NCBI GenBank assembly: GCA_001825155.1
Contig: MHVH01000003.1
Coordinates: forward strand, 50,941-89,874
Length of the DNA: 38,934 nt
Origin: Candidatus Zambryskibacteria bacterium RIFCSPHIGHO2_01_FULL_46_25
GTDB taxonomy: Bacteria > Patescibacteriota > Minisyncoccia > Phycocordibacterales > Zambryskibacteraceae
Direction: 5' to 3'
This document shows, in pieces, positions 30,709-38,934 of the stretch (the first letter of the stretch is position 1; each line of letters opens with the position of its first letter). Below the pieces are notes generated by a model. That model ran no database searches, was not told the DNA's origin, and saw only the letters and a list, made by a program, of their open reading frames with translations. Made by a program: the position numbers and the translations under genes.

Positions 30709-32574
30709 CAAGGAGCGTGAAATGGGCAAAATGTGCCCGTGTCGTGCTTTGACCGAGAACTTTCCTGAGGTTCGAGATTTACCTCGAAGCTCCGAAAGTT
30801 CCAACGATGGTTCTATTTTCAAGGAATGCAAATTACCGCTAGGACTAAGGTCTTTAGTGGTTTTTTGCGTTGCCCAATTATAGGTTAATCCCTCTTCCAC
30901 CCCTTCATTTAATTCAAGAATTATTCCCCCATTTTCATCCTTTCTCGCACTGATTTTTTTAGGTTCGAACTCTGGATTTTCAGCTCTTATGCTTTTTACG
31001 CCTTCGACTAGCTTGTTTATCGCTAAATCGTTATAAACAAACAGTTCTTTTTCGTTCCAAACTAGGTTCGAACCAAGTTTTGAGAGGATATTCCTTTTTG
31101 CCTGCATGGTGCCATTTTGGAGGATTTCTTTGGTGCAGAGAGTAAGGTCTATAATCTCATTCATTCTGGCATACCAATCTACTACCCCCTGTTTGGGCTC
31201 TGAAGTGGCGTACCGCTTGTTTAGTGCCTCAAGGTCGGCTTTATACTCCTCATGGGTTATCTGCTCATCACGGAGCATTTGGCGTAAACGGGTCTTTTTA
31301 GCTTCATATTCGGCTTTATCGGCTTCGCCCTTCTCTTTTCTGAATACCGTATCGTTAATCTCTTTATCCCGTAGTTCCGTAATGTACTTTTTTGACCATT
31401 CGGCAAGATCTCTGGAAAAGGTCAGATTTTCATCAACAAATAATAATAATTTCTCTACGATATTTACTTCAGAGAGAGATTTATATTCTTGGCGGGCTTT
31501 CTTCTTCTTTACATTGTAATAATACGTAAAATTCAGATATTTGGGATGTTCCAGCATCGCGATCTCCTTACCACATTTAGGGCAGTGCGTCCTGCTTAAA
31601 TAGGCAATCTTGTTTTTGCAATCACAAATAAGTTGATACTTTACATCTTGGCCGATAAAAGCACCTTCATCTGATTGTAAAAAGCCGGAAAATGTTGCTT
31701 CATTGGTTTGGGTTTTGGGAATATTTTTTCGGGCAAGGATATTTTTGATTTTAATATGTTGATCCTCTGTTATTATTCTAGGAAGACTCTCATTGAGTTC
31801 GTATCTCTCACCGCCATAGAAGAAAAACCCGGCGTATATTGGATCTTTTAAAATCTCATATATTCGAGAAAGTGTGATAAGGTTTCCTCCGATCTTCTTT
31901 CTCTTTACAGTGTTTAATTTGAGCTCTTTGACGGCGTATCTATGTAACTTACCGGCAGAGTAGGTGCCGGTCAAAAACATTTCGAGGATGATCTTGATTG
32001 CCTCAAACCTTAACTTATCTACTAGCCATTTCCTGTTGCCCTTTTCTTCTGATTTGTCGTTAAGGAAACCAAGAGAAGCTACTCCGTGAGGATAGCCCTT
32101 CAGTGCCTTTGTCTTCTGGCCCTCTTTCACCATCTCACCCTTATCGTCGCTATCTTTCTTTGAAAAAATAAGCTCAAGAGCAATCATCATTTTATCGGTA
32201 GATGAACAGGTATAGCAGGTTGAATTAGGGGTTCTGATGTATAACAGCTTCTTCTCATCCATAAGAGAAATCACACAACCTGCGTCTATAGGGTTTCTTG
32301 AAATACGATTAGCGCGAATGACGAGAATTGCATTGGCTTTGCCGGACTTGATGAGGTGCATCATCTCGTTAAACCCCTCGCGGCCTGTCTTAAAAGCGGT
32401 CTTACTTTCAGAAATAGTCTTGACGATATTAAGTCCATTTCGCTCCGCATGTTCTCCGAGTTCCCTTATTTGGGTGGGTAGTGACTGAATTTGCTTATCT
32501 TCACCCTCTTCGCTTGATTTGCGACAATAGAGGATATATTTTAGCTTACTTGTGTCTAGGTTGTAGTTGTTCAT
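30595..32574 (-). CDS. Large serine recombinase
   Basis: Resolvase N-terminus YCRKSSEEGEDKQIQSLPTQ, RISRNPIDAG, zinc ribbon CDCKNK...CPKCG. The last ~40 codons overlap tRNA-Asn in antisense. Confidence 0.92.
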   Translation of the reverse strand: MNNYNLDTSKLKYILYCRKSSEEGEDKQIQSLPTQIRELGEHAERNGLNIVKTISESKTAFKTGREGFNEMMHLIKSGKANAILVIRANRISRNPIDAGCVISLMDEKKLLYIRTPNSTCYTCSSTDKMMIALELIFSKKDSDDKGEMVKEGQKTKALKGYPHGVASLGFLNDKSEEKGNRKWLVDKLRFEAIKIILEMFLTGTYSAGKLHRYAVKELKLNTVKRKKIGGNLITLSRIYEILKDPIYAGFFFYGGERYELNESLPRIITEDQHIKIKNILARKNIPKTQTNEATFSGFLQSDEGAFIGQDVKYQLICDCKNKIAYLSRTHCPKCGKEIAMLEHPKYLNFTYYYNVKKKKARQEYKSLSEVNIVEKLLLFVDENLTFSRDLAEWSKKYITELRDKEINDTVFRKEKGEADKAEYEAKKTRLRQMLRDEQITHEEYKADLEALNKRYATSEPKQGVVDWYARMNEIIDLTLCTKEILQNGTMQAKRNILSKLGSNLVWNEKELFVYNDLAINKLVEGVKSIRAENPEFEPKKISARKDENGGIILELNEGVEEGLTYNWATQKTTKDLSPSGNLHSLKIEPSLELSELRGKSRTSGKFSVKARHGHILPISRSLLRDQGSNLGHPPYTYPEISFGGGLYHRPEGRKALPPA

Positions 32575-32581
32575 AAAGACA

Positions 32582-32643
32582 AAAATGAGGTGACGACTAT
32601 TACTTTTAGTTGCTACACCAAGAGAAAGTCATCACCTCGTTTT
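32582..32643. promoter_or_regulatory. Stem-loop 5' of the recombinase gene
   Basis: AAAATGAGGTGACGACT/AGTCATCACCTCGTTTT, followed by T-run in the minus orientation just before the recombinase ATG. Confidence 0.55.
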
Positions 32644-32747
32644 TATTTACAAAAATACTTATAGTTTATGGGTATTTTTATACTCCTCTGGTGTAGCGTT
32701 TGTTATTGTAGCACGGCCCCCGGAACCCCTTATTCAGCCCTAAGTAA

Positions 32748-32912
32748 TTAAGCATTTTTAACCTTCATTTTTAAATTTTCTGCTAAAATAGTCAGTAAAA
32801 GTAGGCCTATTCTATCTAAATCTTCGTCAGAGAAGTCACTAGTTCTGTCTAATCCGATTTCTTTTTGTAAGATATTTCTTAAGTTCTCTTTCGCCTCAAT
32901 GCTAAGAATCAT
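32748..32912 (-). CDS. Small protein (54 aa) overlapping the end of the PrimPol/RepA gene
   Basis: MILSIEAKENLRNILQKEIGLDRTSDFSDEDLDRIGLLLLTILAENLKMKVKNA; not in the supplied track; 11-nt overlap with the upstream gene. Confidence 0.6.
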   Translation of the reverse strand: MILSIEAKENLRNILQKEIGLDRTSDFSDEDLDRIGLLLLTILAENLKMKVKNA

Positions 32913-34953
32913 GTTGGCTAGGAGTCTCCGTTAAATCACCCTTTTCATCTTCCTGCTTTCCCGCCTCTATAGACAACTGGGAAACAGGAAGATCGTCGTC
33001 CTCGGCAGAGTAGTAGGAGTCAGTACCAGGAAGGTTCGAATAATCCTTTGGTGGGAGACGATAATAGGCTTTTTTCCTCTGGTCTTTTTCTAATTCTTCC
33101 TTTGGAACGCGCATGTTTTGTCCACTCTTTTCAGCAATCTTTATACCGTCATCTATGGCTGTCTTACCGAACTCTTCACTAAGAGCTACATGAATATCGT
33201 CCCGACTTTTCATTCCATCGCTGAGGAAATCAGTAAGTGCTTCAGCTGCTTCTTCGGCCTTTTTCTTTTTCTCGTCATGATCACCGGCATACTCAAATCC
33301 TGACGGGCTTGGTTTACCAGCATCATCCAGTGCGTCTTTAAGAATTTTGACCTCAAAAGGCTTTAATAATTCATCTTGGCGTAATTTTGTCTGTCGAATA
33401 ATGAGACAATCTTCATCCTGTTTTTTCTCAATGACAATATGGCAATCCACTGCCGCCAAAATATCGGATGATCCTCTCATACTTTGGCCGGGGTTAATTT
33501 TCCCGAAACCTTGTTGTTTCCTGTGGTGATGAGTGAACAGGATGGATGCTCCCGCGCCAGTTATTTTCTGGAGCCAACTGAACACCTTCGCCATACCCTT
33601 TGCATCATTTTCATCCTGTTGATGTACCCTGACGAGAGAATCAAGGATGAGAAGTTTGATATTCTTCTCCTTTATAATCTCTAAGATTGCGTTGCTTGTT
33701 TCCTCATTATCAACTTTAATGCCATTTTGTGAGAGATAGTAAATGTTGTCTGTTTCCTTAGCTCCAAGCAGCCTTAAACGCTTCTTTAAAAGCCGTAGGT
33801 GGTCTTCCTCGTCTATCACTAATACCCCTCCTTGTGTCGCTTTGTATTTACCGAACACTAATCCTCCTCGTGCCACACAGAGAGCCTTGTGAATAGACAC
33901 CCACGTTTTGAAGTCCCCTGGATGGCCGGAGAGTGCCGTTATGCCTTGTTTGGAGATTAACGACTCAATAAGCCAATCTTCCTCGCCGAAGTCATGTGAT
34001 AAGATTTCGCCTATGGTCCAGATGTGGAGTTTGTCTATGGGGGCTTTTTCAGTAGGGGTTGCTCCTGTCTCTCTACTAGCTATTTCACGCTCTAATATTC
34101 CCTCTATTGTGTTATCTAATTCTTTTTTTCTCTGATGAAATGGCTCTGGCGACTTTACCACCGTTCTATCCCAACCATAGAGGGCTAAACGGGCAATTTC
34201 TACCTGTTTAGGTGTTGTGGCATCCTTTAATACAAGTCCGGCAACTTGGGCCATAGCCATATGTCGCATACCTTCGCCCACCTTCACTCCTTCCCGTAAT
34301 ATTTCGATCGCAGATGTCTTATTGCCATTGCTTTCGTTTTCAGAATATTCCGGCACGGCTATATCCAATTCTTCAAGTGTGTATTTTGCCTCTGGTTTGT
34401 AGTACATTATCCTTATTTCAAAAGGATTATTCGGATCTTTTAGATGGAGAGTATATGGCACGCGAAGCACCCTAGATGGGTCAATAGCTGCCTTATCGCC
34501 CTTAAAACATTGCACTAGTCGTTTCTGCACATTTCTCCACTTTTCAATATTCCCTGACGTTGGTACAAGGTGTTCCAGGTAGAGCCAGATTAGATGAACT
34601 CCTTTTTGGGTACGATTTATTATTGTTGGGGCCGGCACGCCTTCTTCCATACCGGACATGATTGCTTCTTGTATAAGTTTTTCTTTTTCTTCTTGCGACA
34701 AGGTGGCATCCACATCGAAATCTACGTAGTTGCCATTTAACGACAATAATTGTGATTGATCCGCACTACCTGTTGGAGGAAAGCCATTAACAGTGAAGAA
34801 TACGCCGTACCCCTTCTGGTTCCACGTTAGATCTAATTTGTCATTCCCCTGTATAGTTTGGCCATTCACATCATGGATATAGCGAAACCGGGTCCCGGGG
34901 AAGAAACCTATAAATTGATTCTGCGTCAGTAAGTTTTCGTTTGAGTTCTTCAT
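32902..34953 (-). CDS. PrimPol-like + RepA-like AAA ATPase replication protein
   Basis: N-terminal AEP-like region (YVDFDVDATLS...HLIWLYLEH...RVLRVPYTLHLKD) and RecA-like ATPase (GHPGDFKTW, VLVIDEED, LLILDSL, ILFTHHHRK). Confidence 0.8.
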   Translation of the reverse strand: MKNSNENLLTQNQFIGFFPGTRFRYIHDVNGQTIQGNDKLDLTWNQKGYGVFFTVNGFPPTGSADQSQLLSLNGNYVDFDVDATLSQEEKEKLIQEAIMSGMEEGVPAPTIINRTQKGVHLIWLYLEHLVPTSGNIEKWRNVQKRLVQCFKGDKAAIDPSRVLRVPYTLHLKDPNNPFEIRIMYYKPEAKYTLEELDIAVPEYSENESNGNKTSAIEILREGVKVGEGMRHMAMAQVAGLVLKDATTPKQVEIARLALYGWDRTVVKSPEPFHQRKKELDNTIEGILEREIASRETGATPTEKAPIDKLHIWTIGEILSHDFGEEDWLIESLISKQGITALSGHPGDFKTWVSIHKALCVARGGLVFGKYKATQGGVLVIDEEDHLRLLKKRLRLLGAKETDNIYYLSQNGIKVDNEETSNAILEIIKEKNIKLLILDSLVRVHQQDENDAKGMAKVFSWLQKITGAGASILFTHHHRKQQGFGKINPGQSMRGSSDILAAVDCHIVIEKKQDEDCLIIRQTKLRQDELLKPFEVKILKDALDDAGKPSPSGFEYAGDHDEKKKKAEEAAEALTDFLSDGMKSRDDIHVALSEEFGKTAIDDGIKIAEKSGQNMRVPKEELEKDQRKKAYYRLPPKDYSNLPGTDSYYSAEDDDLPVSQLSIEAGKQEDEKGDLTETPSQHDS

Positions 34954-34954
34954 T

Positions 34955-35491
34955 TTATTTCCAGTTTCGATCTTCCGGCTCAGCGTAGGGTAGACCTAGT
35001 AAGCGGAAAAGATCCTTTTCTTCCCGGACTTCGTACTTTTCACCGTCACGGTCGTATAAGTAGCCACCTTTACTATGGAGCCCATGCCGGACCCAACTTT
35101 TAGCCAACACGTTGTGACTATATTCCGCTGGGCCGGTACGGATGCCGAGGATGGATCCCCAATTGCCCTCTTCCGCGAAGAAAAGGTCTAGCTTTATGCC
35201 ACTAGGAAGTATTCTCTGGGTATATTTAACTAGGCCAAAGGTCATTTCTCCCTTAACTTTTGGCCACTTATTGACCACCGCTGCTAGACCATTTTCAAAA
35301 AGTCCGCTTGAATATGGTTTTGGGATAGCCACGATCTCAATATCTCCAATCTCAGTTTTCTTTCTACGGATCGAGCCGGCTACCTCGATGCGCTCACAGT
35401 AGGGGCGTAATTGTTCTACAACATCCAAAGCTATTGCATGCGCCTTATCGAGAGGATATTTATTTTCTTTTGTTGCGACTTTTGTTTCCAT
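34955..35491 (-). CDS. Pol-beta/PolX-type nucleotidyltransferase, stand-alone palm
   Basis: VAGSIRRKKTEIGDIEIVAIP and IKLDLFFAEEGNWGSILGIRTGP. Confidence 0.82.
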   Translation of the reverse strand: METKVATKENKYPLDKAHAIALDVVEQLRPYCERIEVAGSIRRKKTEIGDIEIVAIPKPYSSGLFENGLAAVVNKWPKVKGEMTFGLVKYTQRILPSGIKLDLFFAEEGNWGSILGIRTGPAEYSHNVLAKSWVRHGLHSKGGYLYDRDGEKYEVREEKDLFRLLGLPYAEPEDRNWK

Positions 35492-35492
35492 T

Positions 35493-35780
35493 TTATTTTT
35501 TAGATGCGCGATTACTCAGGGACTTTTCATTACGTGCTAATCGTCCCATCATTGGAAAGAACACTAGGTCCGCCCATTTCAAGTCGTAATGGGCAATTGA
35601 TTCGCCGTTCATGCTAATCTCTATGGAGCTTCCATACTTCTTACCTTCTCTAGTGGCAATAAGATCAAGGTGTAGGCCGTCTACAAGTTCTGCTAAACAT
35701 AAGGAGATACAGAGTGGAGATTTTTCCCCAGAACTGTTTGATGAATTTCTCTTTTTGGTTGATAACTTTTTATTTTTCAT
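35493..35780 (-). CDS. Hypothetical protein
   Basis: 95-aa ORF packed tightly in the replication cluster. Confidence 0.6.
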   Translation of the reverse strand: MKNKKLSTKKRNSSNSSGEKSPLCISLCLAELVDGLHLDLIATREGKKYGSSIEISMNGESIAHYDLKWADLVFFPMMGRLARNEKSLSNRASKK

Positions 35781-35857
35781 TTTTAGCTTTGTAAATTATT
35801 AATTTAGTAGGCGTGTTAATTGGCCTGCGTCCATCATAAAAAATGACCCACGAGTAG

Positions 35858-35879
35858 GGTGAGTCAAAGGTGAGTCAAA
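35858..35879. repeat. Tandem 11-bp direct repeat x2
   Basis: GGTGAGTCAAA GGTGAGTCAAA with partial inverted copy TGACCCAC just upstream. Confidence 0.6.
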
Positions 35880-35926
35880 AAAGCACCTTAAAATGAGGCT
35901 TTGTTATTAAGTTATTTAAATAAAAC

Positions 35927-36730
35927 TTAATTTAATAAACAGAAACTGCCATCAGTGCTATTTATTTCAAAAATCTCTTTCCCTAATTTTTCATCCTTAA
36001 TGGATTCCATGTTGATGTTATTAACAGCATCTCTTACAGACCGTACTGAAATATCAGGACGTTCACCATCATTTTCTATTTCTCTAAGTATGTCGGACAT
36101 TTCTGAAAAGCTAATGTAATCGCCAGTATCGTAATTAGAGCCGTGATACAAAGATATAGAAATAAATCGTGCATCTTTAGGTCTGTGGGGCAAATCTATA
36201 TGTCCTCCAACCATAAGTTTGACTATATTAGCCTGTAAATGAAGGCCGCGTCCTCCGCGGATGCTCATACTCTTGTTTCCTGAAATTATTCTCACTCCTC
36301 CGTTTTGAATATCTTCTATTTTGAGTATATTTGCAGCTCTCTCAGCCTTAGAGGTCGCTTCTTTAAGTGTTTCAATGTAATCCTCAAGATCTTTGCTAGA
36401 ACATTGAACCATCAGATATTCGTTTGCTTCAAAATTAGAAGCAAAATCCTTAAATATCTCCATATTTTCAATTTCCAAAGGAACTCTGCGCCCTTTGTCA
36501 CCAAATCTTTCGTCATTCAGTTTGTTAAGCTCTATGGCCAAATCATCTATACGATTGTCTCTTTTAGAACTTACGGCATACTGAAGCAATTCTTCCATCT
36601 CACTTAACCTTATGACCAATGGCCTCCCAATAGTGTCATCCTCGCGCTTCTTAGCAAGAAGAAATTGACATATCTCGTACCTCAAGGTTTTTCTTGGATA
36701 CATAGCGGACAAAAAGATCTTATGTGCCAT
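35927..36730 (-). CDS. Hypothetical protein
   Basis: 267-aa ORF, no family recognised. Confidence 0.75.
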   Translation of the reverse strand: MAHKIFLSAMYPRKTLRYEICQFLLAKKREDDTIGRPLVIRLSEMEELLQYAVSSKRDNRIDDLAIELNKLNDERFGDKGRRVPLEIENMEIFKDFASNFEANEYLMVQCSSKDLEDYIETLKEATSKAERAANILKIEDIQNGGVRIISGNKSMSIRGGRGLHLQANIVKLMVGGHIDLPHRPKDARFISISLYHGSNYDTGDYISFSEMSDILREIENDGERPDISVRSVRDAVNNINMESIKDEKLGKEIFEINSTDGSFCLLN

Positions 36731-36748
36731 ATTTAGGGCTATTCTATC

Positions 36749-36898
36749 CTATTTCCACCCCTCAAGCTCAAAACGAATGATATTCCGGCACAAGGCCTCA
36801 AGGTATTGTAGTCGTTCAGCGATCTTTTCGTCAGTGCTGGTCGAGTCATTAAGAAGATGCCGGTACTTCGCAATTGGGATGATAGTGTTATTTTTCAT
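36749..36898 (-). CDS. Small hypothetical protein (49 aa)
   Basis: MKNNTIIPIAKYRHLLNDSTSTDEKIAERLQYLEALCRNIIRFELEGWK; overlaps the upstream gene; not in the supplied track. Confidence 0.6.
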   Translation of the reverse strand: MKNNTIIPIAKYRHLLNDSTSTDEKIAERLQYLEALCRNIIRFELEGWK

Positions 36899-37616
36899 TC
36901 CTAAGTCTTTTATGAAGCCGGATTAACATTTTAGTCAAGATTGAATTTTCTGGCAGTTTTCTATTCCCCTCATGAGGTAAGACTGCCCTAATTAAGTGAT
37001 ACCATCTTGCTGATACTATTCCACGTTTGCTTCTGCCGTGATGCAGTAATTGCATTACAACGTCTCCTACAGGCGGGAGAATAGAATATAAGCGATAAAT
37101 TGAGTGGTAATGATGACCATTTAATCCTTTGTAGTTCGCTATAAAAAGAGCCGGGGTTTCGGCCTGAATTCGCTTATGTGTTTCTCTATGCAGATCATCA
37201 GGAATTAGGCGAAATAGAAAGCGCATCATGTCAGAAGCCTCTACTCCGCCATTAGGAGTTGCCACCCACATTTTTAATTCTTTCTCTTGCCCAGCCCCCA
37301 GGACTCGATCGTCCAGGTGGAACGTGTATGTAAAAAGACCTCGTGGCTCTTCATTAAGAGCTATCGGGTAAAACTCAATATCATAAGCAGGACCTCTCCC
37401 TATATTCTTTATCCTTATAATACCGTTCGAGCTACTTGTCCCTGGTCTGGTGGTATCCTCAAAATTAAGTGTAACGGCCGGACTTGTTTGAAGTTCATTT
37501 GCTTTTTGTGTTGCACGAGTATAAATCCATACAATTACTGCTGTGATAAGCAAGATTAGATCACTTGTAGCAAGTGGCCCTATATTAAAGAAGGATGAAA
37601 AAGTCATAATAATCAA
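36888..37616 (-). CDS. Membrane-anchored hypothetical protein
   Basis: N-terminal TM helix and a beta-rich segment (IIRIKNIGRGPAYDIEFYPI). Confidence 0.7.
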   Translation of the reverse strand: MIIMTFSSFFNIGPLATSDLILLITAVIVWIYTRATQKANELQTSPAVTLNFEDTTRPGTSSSNGIIRIKNIGRGPAYDIEFYPIALNEEPRGLFTYTFHLDDRVLGAGQEKELKMWVATPNGGVEASDMMRFLFRLIPDDLHRETHKRIQAETPALFIANYKGLNGHHYHSIYRLYSILPPVGDVVMQLLHHGRSKRGIVSARWYHLIRAVLPHEGNRKLPENSILTKMLIRLHKRLRNEK

Positions 37617-38934
37617 AGGCTAAATGACCTAACCAAATCTTTAAAATTACGAGGCTTCTGATGAAGTTTCTCCCACTCTTCCTGCTTGATGTAGAGCATG
37701 TGGTAGGTGGCCTTATGTTGGTTAGCGTTCACATCCTCGCACCATTGCTCAAGGCGCTTGATTTTCTCAACATCATCCAAGTCTTCGCGTCCTTTTGTCT
37801 CGATCACGTAGTATTCCTTCGACGATACCTTCACGATAAAATCTGGGTAGTAGTCAGAGATACTGCCGTCGGCATTGCGATAATCAATCTTGAAATGCAC
37901 AGCGAAATAGTTCTTTACATACGACACAATGTCCTCGCAGTCCTCAAGGAAACTAGCAAATTCAAGTTCTAGATGGCTATCTCCAATCGTTTTATTGAAT
38001 ACGCTCTTTTTTGCCGGCAGATATGGCTGGTCCCTAACAACGAACGGCCGGCTTCTGCTGACTTTGATATAGTCTCGTATCTCTGCTTCTCCTTTATCGA
38101 GAACGGTAAGGTCGTTGATGGCTTTCTTAAATGTCTCGACAATAGTGCGGGTTGCTTCAATCTCGGAAAGATTACGTAGGTCATTCAGATTATCTAGGTC
38201 AATATGTTGCTTAAATAAATACTCTTGAATAAACTCCTTAACCTTGCCATAGAGGATATCGTAGCCGGATACTAGGCGAAGGTCTTTCATTACAACCTGG
38301 GTGAAGTAGCGAATAACACTCTCATAGTCGGGAATGAAATGGCTATCTAACTCTGTCTTATGGGTAATCTCACCACTTGAGATGTCGCGGAAGACAATTT
38401 CTCTCTTTTCTTCCTCACTAAATTTTTTCACTGCCAGTTTCTTGTGTCCAAATCCTGCCACATCAAGCCCTGAAAGATTTTTATATTCGCGATAGATACG
38501 CGGCGTAAGGACCGGTATCTCGATATCGAGCTTCTCAATATCTTTCTTTAGATTCTCTTTGTCCACCTCAATGACAAGAGGGGCTTTGGGACCGCTATCT
38601 CCACCCATTTTACGATGCTCAAGTTCGACACCCTCGCTTTTGATTGATTCCACAAAGTCCATAAAAGCATCCGTGCCGACAACGCTTACGAATTCTGAAA
38701 GATTGGGGTCGCGATACATACGCCGTAAACCTCGGCCGAGCGTTTGCTCCGGAAGAATCTTGCTCTCTGAACCATAAGGGCGAAGGCCGACTATAGTGGT
38801 CACATTACGCACATCCCAGCCTTCCTTGAGCATCAGGACAGAGACAATGGCCTTATAGGGGCTATCCAGGCGATCTATTGAGTTGGCGGCATCGCGAAGT
38901 ACCTTTAGCTCCTCTTCTTTCTTACCGGTAACAC
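37613..38934 (-). CDS. Type III restriction endonuclease Res subunit (partial, runs off window)
   Basis: Helicase motif VSVLMLKEGWDVRNVTTIVGLRPY...LPEQTLGRGLRRM; nuclease-like YPDFIVKVSSKEYYVIETKG. The frame is open to the window edge. Confidence 0.88.
   Translation of the reverse strand, partial: VTGKKEEELKVLRDAANSIDRLDSPYKAIVSVLMLKEGWDVRNVTTIVGLRPYGSESKILPEQTLGRGLRRMYRDPNLSEFVSVVGTDAFMDFVESIKSEGVELEHRKMGGDSGPKAPLVIEVDKENLKKDIEKLDIEIPVLTPRIYREYKNLSGLDVAGFGHKKLAVKKFSEEEKREIVFRDISSGEITHKTELDSHFIPDYESVIRYFTQVVMKDLRLVSGYDILYGKVKEFIQEYLFKQHIDLDNLNDLRNLSEIEATRTIVETFKKAINDLTVLDKGEAEIRDYIKVSRSRPFVVRDQPYLPAKKSVFNKTIGDSHLELEFASFLEDCEDIVSYVKNYFAVHFKIDYRNADGSISDYYPDFIVKVSSKEYYVIETKGREDLDDVEKIKRLEQWCEDVNANQHKATYHMLYIKQEEWEKLHQKPRNFKDLVRSFSL

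Overview
This looks like a chromosomal segment of a Candidate Phyla Radiation (Patescibacteria/Parcubacteria-like) bacterium; the assignment is an inference from the gene set, compact genes and intron-bearing tRNAs. About 1-30 kb is core genome: ligA, gatCA, tRNAs, prfB, rpsP, khpA-like, trmD, rpoB, rpoC, dnaG, rpoD, a DUF2779 protein, a GxxExxY protein, a DsbA-like protein, an exonuclease, a short HisRS, typA, DoxX and VIT1-like genes. About 30.4-38.9 kb looks like an integrative element beside tRNA-Asn: large serine recombinase, PrimPol/RepA-like replication protein, stand-alone Pol-beta-type nucleotidyltransferase, unknown proteins, and a type III restriction helicase that runs off the window. 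Main unusual signals: (1) several unrelated short palindromic or repeat-like elements sit in frame inside conserved genes (prfB, rpsP, rpoC, dnaG twice, typA, DUF2779), resembling the Rickettsia palindromic element phenomenon; (2) two tRNA genes carry group I introns (Thr-GGU and Asn-GUU), one near an HNH gene and the other overlapped antisense by a serine recombinase ORF; (3) a recurrent promoter module (upstream box + TTGACA-N17-TAnnnT with TGC before the -10) drives stand-alone units of unknown RNAs or small proteins; (4) both CAU tRNAs share a non-canonical T-loop (TGC for TTC) and altered D-loops. No CRISPR array was seen. All calls were made by eye without database searches.
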